Origin: CAYMUB01 sp964393545
GTDB taxonomy: Bacteria; Patescibacteriota; Microgenomatia; Daviesbacterales; UBA10151
Direction: 5' to 3'
Assembly (NCBI GenBank): GCA_964393545.1
Contig: CAYMUB010000009.1
Span: forward strand, 1 to 39,838
Length of the DNA stretch: 39,838 nt
Below are positions 32,079 to 39,048 of the stretch, piece by piece (within the stretch, counting starts at the first letter, position 1; the number at the start of each line of letters is the position of its first letter). The position numbers and the translations under genes were made by a program. The notes under the pieces are model-generated. The model saw only the letters and a list, made by a program, of their open reading frames with translations, made no database searches and was not told the origin of the DNA.

Positions 32079-32723
32079 TTGGAAGTGATTGCAAGACTGT
32101 TAATTTCCCAATCTGTTGACCAACGATTAGAAGAAACTCAAAAAATCTTATCACAAGCTGGCTTAGGAAAAAATCATGTTGACTGTCTGTATTTTTCATC
32201 TGCTCTCAAATTAGGAATTGAGCAAGCCAGAATAATTAAACAACACTTCTCTTTAAAGCCCTACTCAGCCAAGGGGCGGGCAGTAGTTTTGGAAGATGCC
32301 TCCAGCTTAACAGCTGAAGCCCAGAATGCTCTGTTAAAAATACTGGAGGAACTGCCTACAGAGGCAATTTTTATATTAGGCGCTTCCTCAGATGCCCCTT
32401 TTTTACCTACTATTGTATCCCGATGCCAAATCACTAGGTTACAGTATACAGGTTACAGGGAACAGGAAAAAGATTACACTAAAGAAATTGAACAACTTTT
32501 ATTAAGCACAACGGAAGAGAAATTTGAATATATTGAAAAACTAAAAGAAAAAGAGCAGTTTTTAGCTTCTTTAATTAAATATTTTCATTCTAAGTTACCC
32601 AGGAATTCAAATTTTACCAAAGAACTTTTGCAAGCAGAAGAGTGGGTGAATCAAAATGTTAATATCAGGGCAATTTTGGAATATCTGATGTTGAGTATGC
32701 CTGCCAAAACTGTGATAGAATAA
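32079..32723 (+). CDS. holB: DNA polymerase III delta-prime-like clamp-loader subunit
   Basis: 214 aa, shorter than usual (about 330). The clear part is AVVLEDASSLTAEAQNALLKILEELP followed by FILGASSDAPFLPTIVSRCQ, the Walker B and sensor-1/SRC region of delta-prime and tau/gamma. There is no P-loop, as expected for a delta-prime. The N-terminal P-loop subdomain and the collar are reduced. The start is TTG 32079 or GTG 32085; TAGAAT at 32073-32078 would give a transcript beginning at the GTG. It is 4 bp upstream of gyrB. A holB-like role is likely but the reduced form leaves some doubt. Confidence 0.75.
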   Translation: MEVIARLLISQSVDQRLEETQKILSQAGLGKNHVDCLYFSSALKLGIEQARIIKQHFSLKPYSAKGRAVVLEDASSLTAEAQNALLKILEELPTEAIFILGASSDAPFLPTIVSRCQITRLQYTGYREQEKDYTKEIEQLLLSTTEEKFEYIEKLKEKEQFLASLIKYFHSKLPRNSNFTKELLQAEEWVNQNVNIRAILEYLMLSMPAKTVIE

Positions 32724-32727
32724 GCAG

Positions 32728-34674
32728 ATGACAGCTTCAAATAAATACTCCGCAGAACAAATTCAAGTTTTAGAAGGTTTGGAACCAGTACGGAAACGCC
32801 CGGGAATGTATATTGGTTCTACAGACCTCCGGGGTTTACATCATTTAATCAAAGAGGTAGTTGATAACTCAATTGATGAAGCTTTAGCTGGATATGCTAA
32901 AAATATCTGGGTTATTTTACATGAGAATGACTATATGACTGTGGCAGATGATGGACGGGGGATTCCAATAGATATTCACCCCAAGGTGGGAGTCTCTGCC
33001 TTAGAAGTTATCATGACCACTCTTCATGCCGGGGGAAAATTTGGTGAAGGAGGATATAAAGTCTCAACTGGCTTACATGGAGTAGGAGTTTCTGCTGTTA
33101 ATGCTCTTTCAGATTATATGAGAGCTGAGGTGAGAAGAGATGGCAAAGAATATTTCCAGGAGTATTCCCTTGGAAAACCCAAAGCAAAAGTATCTCCCAT
33201 GGAAAAAAATCCCACTTTACCATTTAAAACCAGCTTTAAATGGCCAGCAAATAGGAATGGTACCAAAATCAGTTTTTTAGCTGATAAAACTATTTTTTCG
33301 GTAGTTAAACCAGAGTTTGACAGATTAGAAAAGCAGATTAAACAAGTAGCTTATTTGGTTGGAGGAATATTTTTCCATCTTTATGATGAGCGGGACGGGA
33401 ATGAACGTCATTTTTACTTCCAATCAGGTTTAGCAACCTTAATTAAACACTTAAACAGAAACAAATCTTTAATTCATCCTGATCCAATCTTAATTAAAAA
33501 AGAAGTTGATGGAATAGATGTAGATGTGGCTATTCAATACAATAATAGCTTTGTGGAAAATGTAGAAAGTTTTGCCAATGTAGTTCCTACAACCCAAGGT
33601 GGCTCGCATTTAACTGGTTTTAGAATTGCTTTAACCAGGGCCATCAATGATTATGCCAGAAAGACTGAGGCCTTAAAAGAAAAGGATGAAAATTTAACTG
33701 GTGAGGATGTTAAAGAAGGATTAACTGCTGTTATTTCTATCAAAATGGATTCAGAAAGAATTCAATTTGAATCCCAAACTAAAGAAAAGTTAGGCAATGC
33801 AGATATTCAACCCATTGTTTCCCAAATTGTTAAAGATGGCCTAGATATGTTTTTTGAGGAAAACCCTCAAGACAGTAGAGCAATTCTTGAAAAAGTCATG
33901 CTGGCTGCCAGAGCCAGGGCTGCAGCCAGGGCGGCCAAAGATGCAGTTATTAGAAAAGGTGCTTTGGAAGGGATGACTCTACCAGGAAAATTGGCAGATT
34001 GTCAAAACAGAGATGCTGCTGAGGCAGAACTTTATATAGTTGAGGGAGATAGTGCTGGTGGATCAGCCAAGCAGGGCAGGGATAGAAAATTCCAGGCTAT
34101 TTTGCCTTTAAAGGGCAAAATTTTAAATACAGAAAGAGCCAGATTGGATAAAATTTTAGAGTTTGAAGAAATCAAAGCTTTAGTTATTGCTTTGGGAACA
34201 GGAATAGGCGATACAGTAAACTATGACAAAATTAGATATCACAGAGTTATTCTGATGTCAGATGCTGATGTTGATGGTGAGCACATCAGAACATTGCTTT
34301 TAACATTTTTCTTCAGGTATTTGCCGGAAATTATAAATAGGGGTTATTTGTATATTGCTCAACCTCCTTTATACAAAATTCAAAAAGGGAAAGAGATTCA
34401 CTATGCCTATACAGAAGAGGAACAAATCAAACTCTTAGAACAATTTAAAGATAAAGCTGCCTTAAATATCCAAAGGTACAAAGGTTTAGGAGAAATGAAT
34501 GCTGATCAACTCTGGGAAACTACTTTAAACCCGGAAAATAGAATATTGAAACAAGTTATAAGTGAGGATGCAGTAGGGGCTGATGAAGTATTTACCATGC
34601 TGATGGGAGATGAAGTTCCTCCCAGAAAACGCTTCATCCAAACCCATGCCAAAATGGCTACTTTGGACATCTGA
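32728..34674 (+). CDS. gyrB: DNA gyrase subunit B
   Basis: 648 aa. GHKL ATPase with VVDNSIDEALAGYA, DDGRGIPIDIHP, and LHAGGKFGEGGYKVSTGLHGVGVSAVNALS. The TOPRIM domain has YIVEGDSAGGSAKQGRDR (from about 437) and LMSDADVDGEHIRTLLLTFFFRY, and the C-terminus QRYKGLGEMNADQLWETT completes a standard GyrB. It supplies the ATP-driven half of negative supercoiling. Its last codons (KMATLDI, stop) have a diverged second copy at 35115-35144. Confidence 0.97.
   Translation: MTASNKYSAEQIQVLEGLEPVRKRPGMYIGSTDLRGLHHLIKEVVDNSIDEALAGYAKNIWVILHENDYMTVADDGRGIPIDIHPKVGVSALEVIMTTLHAGGKFGEGGYKVSTGLHGVGVSAVNALSDYMRAEVRRDGKEYFQEYSLGKPKAKVSPMEKNPTLPFKTSFKWPANRNGTKISFLADKTIFSVVKPEFDRLEKQIKQVAYLVGGIFFHLYDERDGNERHFYFQSGLATLIKHLNRNKSLIHPDPILIKKEVDGIDVDVAIQYNNSFVENVESFANVVPTTQGGSHLTGFRIALTRAINDYARKTEALKEKDENLTGEDVKEGLTAVISIKMDSERIQFESQTKEKLGNADIQPIVSQIVKDGLDMFFEENPQDSRAILEKVMLAARARAAARAAKDAVIRKGALEGMTLPGKLADCQNRDAAEAELYIVEGDSAGGSAKQGRDRKFQAILPLKGKILNTERARLDKILEFEEIKALVIALGTGIGDTVNYDKIRYHRVILMSDADVDGEHIRTLLLTFFFRYLPEIINRGYLYIAQPPLYKIQKGKEIHYAYTEEEQIKLLEQFKDKAALNIQRYKGLGEMNADQLWETTLNPENRILKQVISEDAVGADEVFTMLMGDEVPPRKRFIQTHAKMATLDI
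34644..34674 (+). repeat. gyrB 3'-end copy (genuine gene end)
   Basis: Codes AKMATLDI, stop. It matches 35115-35144 at 24 of 31 alignment columns including one 1-base gap. It is the left border of the coiled-coil gene cassette. Confidence 0.65.
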
Positions 34675-34724
34675 ATTCACCTCTTCTTTGACAGGTAGCT
34701 TGTGAGTGAGGAATAAAATCTACC

Positions 34725-34753
34725 TTGTATTTTAATAGTAAGGGGGATAATAT
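34725..34753 (+). promoter_or_regulatory. Promoter of the 93-aa coiled-coil gene
   Basis: TTGTAT (34725-34730), 17-bp spacer, TAATAT (34748-34753), ATG at 34760. A leaderless transcript is predicted. An alternative -10 is GATAAT at 34746-34751. Confidence 0.5.
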
Positions 34754-34759
34754 AGATTC

Positions 34760-35041
34760 ATGGATGAAAATAAACTTAAAGCAATAGTTAAAGAGGCTGT
34801 TAAACCAATTATAGATCAACTAAATGATCCAGATACAGGGTTAAAAAGGCTAAATGAACGAGTTGATGCTAACACAACAGCTGTTATGGAACTTGAGAAA
34901 ACTGTTAAAGGTTATGCAGATTCATATAAAATTAATGATGCTAACATTAGGAAAATGGAAGAGAGATTAGAAACTATAGAGGAAAAAGAAGGTATACAAG
35001 TTCCGCCTGAGTTCCTGCTTGCTCCCTTAGCTGATATTTAA
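34760..35041 (+). CDS. Small coiled-coil protein of unknown function
   Basis: 93 aa. No signal peptide or membrane segment. Residues 1-75 are almost entirely helical heptads (LKAIVKEAVKPIIDQL; GLKRLNERVDANTTAVMELEK; IRKMEERLETIEEKEG), and the C-terminus is EFLLAPLADI. It lies between the gyrB end and a diverged copy of that end, like the toxin-antitoxin cassettes elsewhere in the window. By association it may be an accessory or defence-related gene, but nothing in its own sequence shows a function. Confidence 0.65.
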   Translation: MDENKLKAIVKEAVKPIIDQLNDPDTGLKRLNERVDANTTAVMELEKTVKGYADSYKINDANIRKMEERLETIEEKEGIQVPPEFLLAPLADI

Positions 35042-35114
35042 CTTACTTAATAATCACAACTTCCTTGAGACATAAGGAAATAGTTAGATCATTTTGTATT
35101 AGACAAGTGGGAAT

Positions 35115-35144
35115 CCATACAAAATGGCTATTCTGGATATATAA
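35115..35144 (+). repeat. gyrB 3'-end remnant (right border of cassette)
   Basis: Reads KMAILDI then a stop, against KMATLDI and stop in gyrB; codons for Leu, Asp and Ile differ synonymously (CTG/TTG, GAT/GAC, ATA/ATC) and TAA replaces TGA. A one-base gap just upstream breaks the reading frame, so this is a remnant rather than a gene. Confidence 0.65.
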
Positions 35145-35155
35145 TCCTATAGTTT

Positions 35156-35184
35156 TTGACTTTTCTTCCTATATTTTATATACT
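35156..35184 (+). promoter_or_regulatory. Methyltransferase-murC promoter
   Basis: TTGACT (35156-35161), 17-bp spacer, TATACT (35179-35184). ATG 35193 is 8 nt downstream, predicting a leaderless mRNA. Confidence 0.7.
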
Positions 35185-35192
35185 CCTTACTC

Positions 35193-35858
35193 ATGAACAG
35201 TATTGGCGTAGAAAGATTTAATAATCATAGCCGTCATCTAAATGAATGGTTTTATACAGGTTACAAGAATATTGGGAAAATTGATGGTTGGACTACACTA
35301 GAAAAGTATAGAAACTTTCAGAATCTTGCTGGAATTGCAGCTTTTACTGGGATTCCCTTAGCAGGCGCAACAACTCTGGATCTAGGTTGCGGCTCCGGGG
35401 ATATGGCACCCTTCTTAAGACGAAAAGGGATAAGTGACTATTTAGGAGTAGATTTAGTTGAGGAGGTATTGAAGGTAGCTATATGGAAGCATCCTGGAGA
35501 GAAATTTGTTCTGGCTGATTTAATAGCTCCTCCTATTACAAAACAGTATGACTTGGTCTTTCTTTGTGGACCTTTAACAACAGTATTTACACCCAACAGA
35601 TTAAATGGAGCTTATAGCATATTAGCATCTGCTTGGAGCTTAACCAGAATAGGACTAGCCTTTAACTTCCATATGGATTCCCATCCTCAAAAGAATCAAA
35701 CTTCCTACACAACTTTTTATTCTCCTGATGAACTACAAAATATTTGTCAAGGAATAAATCCACAAGCAAGAGTGGTAATGAGAGCTAATCCAAAGACTCA
35801 CTTTGCCAATGGTTATATGATAGCTGAACAATTAGATTCTGGAAACCATATAATATAG
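35193..35858 (+). CDS. SAM-dependent methyltransferase
   Basis: 221 aa class I methyltransferase. Motif I is TTLDLGCGSGD (residues 60-70), the acidic residue of motif II is in YLGVDLV, and motif IV is YDLVFLCGPL. The substrate is not evident; the helical N-terminus (SRHLNEWFYTGYKN) is like those of small-molecule or quinone-type methyltransferases. It is 5 bp before murC and shares its promoter, so a cell-envelope role is possible but speculative. Confidence 0.8.
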   Translation: MNSIGVERFNNHSRHLNEWFYTGYKNIGKIDGWTTLEKYRNFQNLAGIAAFTGIPLAGATTLDLGCGSGDMAPFLRRKGISDYLGVDLVEEVLKVAIWKHPGEKFVLADLIAPPITKQYDLVFLCGPLTTVFTPNRLNGAYSILASAWSLTRIGLAFNFHMDSHPQKNQTSYTTFYSPDELQNICQGINPQARVVMRANPKTHFANGYMIAEQLDSGNHII

Positions 35859-35863
35859 TAAAT

Positions 35864-37156
35864 ATGGCCAGAAGAATTCATTTTTTAGGAATAGGGGGGA
35901 GTGGAGCGTCAGCTGCTGCAGCTTTAGCAAAGGCACAGGGCTTTGAAATAACAGGTTGTGATAAAGAACCATTTAATGAATTTACAAAGGGGTTTAAGGA
36001 TTCACAACTTTTTAAAGATCATAGTCCTACACATTTGGAAAATGTAGATATTTTAGCTGTAACCCCTGCTATTTTTTCTTTAGACCCTCACAACCCAGAA
36101 CTTTTAGCTGCTAAAGAAAAAAAAATTCCAGTTCTAACCTGGCAGCAATTTTTAGGAGAATATTTAACTAAAGATAAATTTGTTATAGCTGTTTGTGGAA
36201 CTCATGGTAAATCTACTACCACTGCTATGATTGCTAAAATATTGGTGGATGCTAATTTAGATCCTACTGTTGAGCTGGGAGCGATTATTCCTTCCTGGAA
36301 AACAAACTACAGAGTGGGGAAGGGGCAGTATTTTGTAATAGAGGCAGATGAGTTTAATGATAATTTCTTGCATTTCAAACCAGATATTACTGTAGTTACC
36401 AATATTGAGATGGATCATCCAGAGTATTTTAAAAATTTTGAAGCAGTAAAGATGAGTTTTAAAAAGTTTTTACTGCAAACTAAAGGAACTATTGTGGCAA
36501 ATCTATCTAATATTGCTGTTGCAGAAGTATTAAAAGTTTTAATGAAAGAAAGCGGAGTAACTTGTATTGATTACTCAAAAAACCAAATGGATATAAAACT
36601 TAAGATTCCTGGAGAGTTTAATAAATTAAATTCCATGGCAGTTTTACAAGTGGGTTTATTACTTGGAATAGATACTCAAGTTATAAAAAACAGTCTGGAA
36701 AATTACAATGGAATTGGCAGGAGATTTGAATATATTGGAAACTATAATAATGCAAAAGTTTATTCTGATTTTGGACATCATCCAACAGAAATAAAAGTTA
36801 CTATGGAAGCAGCCAGAGAAAAATTTCCTGAGTCTAGAATTCTTTTGATTTATCAACCTCATATGTTTTCCAGAACTAAAGTTTTATTTGATGACTTTGT
36901 AAAGGTTTTTCAAAACTTACCTGTTGATAAAACTTTTATCATGGACATATACCCGTCCAGGGAAGTAGATACTGGACTTGTAAATAGCAAACAACTAGTT
37001 AAGGCTGTTGCAAAAGATACTGTGACATACATTGGTAATACCTCACAAGTTTTGGAAAAACTTAAGCCAGAAATTAAGAATGAAGATATTATTTTTTTTA
37101 TGAGTGCAGGAGACACTGACAAACTGGCTAAGCAGCTTGCCCAAGAAAGCTTTTAG
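35864..37156 (+). CDS. murC: UDP-N-acetylmuramate--L-alanine ligase
   Basis: 430 aa Mur ligase. N-terminal UDP-binding glycine loop HFLGIGGSGASA (5-16), ATP loop CGTHGKSTTTAMIA (from about 110), VIEADEFNDNFLHF, and NIEMDHPEYF for metal binding; FGHHPTEIKVT and YQPHMFSRTK in the C-terminal domain are MurC-type. It adds L-alanine to UDP-MurNAc. Mpl, the related recycling ligase, is less likely because the N-terminal glycine loop and length fit MurC, though the HHPTE motif is shared by both. Confidence 0.88.
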   Translation: MARRIHFLGIGGSGASAAAALAKAQGFEITGCDKEPFNEFTKGFKDSQLFKDHSPTHLENVDILAVTPAIFSLDPHNPELLAAKEKKIPVLTWQQFLGEYLTKDKFVIAVCGTHGKSTTTAMIAKILVDANLDPTVELGAIIPSWKTNYRVGKGQYFVIEADEFNDNFLHFKPDITVVTNIEMDHPEYFKNFEAVKMSFKKFLLQTKGTIVANLSNIAVAEVLKVLMKESGVTCIDYSKNQMDIKLKIPGEFNKLNSMAVLQVGLLLGIDTQVIKNSLENYNGIGRRFEYIGNYNNAKVYSDFGHHPTEIKVTMEAAREKFPESRILLIYQPHMFSRTKVLFDDFVKVFQNLPVDKTFIMDIYPSREVDTGLVNSKQLVKAVAKDTVTYIGNTSQVLEKLKPEIKNEDIIFFMSAGDTDKLAKQLAQESF

Positions 37157-37197
37157 CTGCATTAGTATTGAATCTTTTGTATAAAAAATCTTATTGC

Positions 37198-37226
37198 TTG
37201 TACTCAGTAGAACTAGGTATTAATAT
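37198..37226 (+). promoter_or_regulatory. Promoter of the AAA/TOPRIM pair
   Basis: TTGTAC (37198-37203), 17-bp spacer, TAATAT (37221-37226). It gives a leader of about 16 nt before ATG 37249. The 92-bp gap after murC holds nothing else that I can identify. Confidence 0.5.
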
Positions 37227-37248
37227 ATAGACAACAATTTTAAATAAT

Positions 37249-38406
37249 ATGTATCTCGCAATTGATATAACAAATTTTAAAAGTATTAAAAGAGCTACAG
37301 CTAAACTTCCGCAATTTGGTGCTGTCGTGGGTAGAAATGCTGCTGGTAAGACCAACCTGATTCAATCAATTCAATTTATTCGTGATTTAGCAGTAGGTAA
37401 AACTACTACAGAAGCCCAAAAGTCGATAAGTCTTATACCTAATGAATTGTTTAACTTTAATCAAGGAGATAGGGAATTCGGTGTAGATATGACAATAAAA
37501 TTAAAAGATGATAACGAATACCTTTTCTGCGTAAGGGCCAGATTGATTAATGGGTCGGTTAGACCTGCTGTGTTAATAATAAATCAAGAAACATTATATA
37601 AACTTAATGAAGATGGTGAAAAAGAAGTAGTTTATATTCGAGGCGAGGATAATATTAAAGATAAAGATAATAACATTATCCCCTTAGCTGTAGATTTGAA
37701 TAAATTGGCACTTGCCGTTTATAAAAACCCGAGTACGGAATTAGTAAAAGATGCCTTCGTGAAAACTGTAATTCCTAATGTTGAGATAGTAAACAACATA
37801 GAGTCTATAGCCACAGAAAGCGTTGATTCTGAATATGGAAATCTTGCAAGTATTATTGTAAACCTACATCATAATCATCCCCAAACGTATGATAAGTTTC
37901 AGATCATAATAAAGAAAATCATGCCCCATTTTTCCTCCTTAATTGAAATTCCTTCTAAAAGTAACGAGGTATCAGAATCTCCAGAGAAAGAAAGCTATTT
38001 AATAGTATTAGAGGAACAGAATCTTAATCAAAAGCTCTCTATGCAATCTGTTTCATCGGGTGATTTAAAAACTTTATTCCTGATTGCAACAACACTCAAT
38101 ATGGATGATTATTCGACTCTTATTATTGAGGAAATCGAAAATGGTATGCACCCAAAGAGAATTATTGATCTTATTGAGCATTTGGAGACAATATCAAAAA
38201 TAAAGAATATGCAAATTTTATTCACAACTCATAGTCCAATTGTGATAAATAAGATATCGCCTTCAGAAGTAGTATTAACCGGAAGAGGGATGGATCAAGG
38301 TACTCAATTTACCTTATTAGAGGAAAGTGAGCAGATTACGAAAATTAAAAGGTATTTACAGGAAGGTGGACATTTAACTGATTACCTATATACAAGCAAA
38401 TATTAA
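37249..38406 (+). CDS. AAA15/ABC-type ATPase, probable defence component
   Basis: 385 aa. Starts with the OLD/RecF-like YLAIDITNFKSIKRATAKL; Walker A is GRNAAGKT (28-35); the signature-like SVSSGDLKTLFLIAT is near residue 267; Walker B is STLIIEEIENGMHP; and the H-loop is FTTHSPIVINKI. This is the AAA_15/AAA_21 type of ATPase found in OLD nucleases, AbiL, PARIS AriA and related anti-phage systems. It lacks a fused TOPRIM domain; the next gene, 11 bp downstream, supplies one. Both lie between murC and murI, as an accessory island. Confidence 0.85.
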   Translation: MYLAIDITNFKSIKRATAKLPQFGAVVGRNAAGKTNLIQSIQFIRDLAVGKTTTEAQKSISLIPNELFNFNQGDREFGVDMTIKLKDDNEYLFCVRARLINGSVRPAVLIINQETLYKLNEDGEKEVVYIRGEDNIKDKDNNIIPLAVDLNKLALAVYKNPSTELVKDAFVKTVIPNVEIVNNIESIATESVDSEYGNLASIIVNLHHNHPQTYDKFQIIIKKIMPHFSSLIEIPSKSNEVSESPEKESYLIVLEEQNLNQKLSMQSVSSGDLKTLFLIATTLNMDDYSTLIIEEIENGMHPKRIIDLIEHLETISKIKNMQILFTTHSPIVINKISPSEVVLTGRGMDQGTQFTLLEESEQITKIKRYLQEGGHLTDYLYTSKY

Positions 38407-38417
38407 GGTTCTAAATT

Positions 38418-38990
38418 ATGAAGATTGGACTTCTTTATGAGGGTAGTCTTGACGAAAAACCTCTACAAATTATCATTAAAAGGATACTGCTAGAAATAAA
38501 ATCTGATTTACAAGATATCAATTTTGTCCTTAAGGAAGCTCATGGTGGTATAGAAGGTCAAATCAGAATCGCTGCTGTTCTTTTCTACGATACATACGGT
38601 TGTGATCTAGCCGTTTTCGTAAGCGATACTGATGGTAAGGATTCTAAATGTAAAAGAATTAAAGCCTTAGTCTCTAAATATTGTAAACGGATTAATCTTT
38701 CCTCGCCTTATATCACAGGTTGTCCTGACCCAGAATTAGAACAATGGTATCTCGATGAGGAAAACGCAATTAAACAAATCTTTTCATTATCTGGAAGCAC
38801 AAGATTACCATACGATCAAATGACACCTAAAGAAAGATTGAACAGAATTATTGATGATAATAATAAAGATATTACGGTGACACCCAGGGAGATCTATTCT
38901 GAAATTGCCGGAATATTGAATTTAAGAAAGCTTTATATGTCCAATACAAGTTTCAAAACTTTTTATAATGCTTTTAAGAAAATTGTTTAA
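38418..38990 (+). CDS. TOPRIM-like (DUF4276/RloB-type) protein, probable effector
   Basis: 190 aa. The N-terminus KIGLLYEGSLDEKPLQIIIKRIL has the TOPRIM acidic residue (Glu8) and the AVFVSDTDGKD block supplies the DxD pair (Asp70, Asp72). TGCPDPELEQWYLDEENAIKQIF is typical of DUF4276-like proteins, which pair with AAA15 ATPases. A nuclease or RNA-cleaving effector controlled by the ATPase is the likely role. The match to AbiLii/RloB or AriB cannot be decided by eye. It converges with murI. Confidence 0.75.
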   Translation: MKIGLLYEGSLDEKPLQIIIKRILLEIKSDLQDINFVLKEAHGGIEGQIRIAAVLFYDTYGCDLAVFVSDTDGKDSKCKRIKALVSKYCKRINLSSPYITGCPDPELEQWYLDEENAIKQIFSLSGSTRLPYDQMTPKERLNRIIDDNNKDITVTPREIYSEIAGILNLRKLYMSNTSFKTFYNAFKKIV

Positions 38991-39048
38991 ACTTTAGATT
39001 CAATCCACAATTAGTTTTTTCCTACAGCTGTGCTATTGACTGGCTACG

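Noticed and set aside
37157..37248. Search for a murC or murI 3'-end remnant bordering the AAA/TOPRIM pair.
   Set aside because: Only scattered short matches (AGCTG, TATTGA, CTGGCTA) were found, far weaker than at pilD, gyrB or the 543-codon gene.
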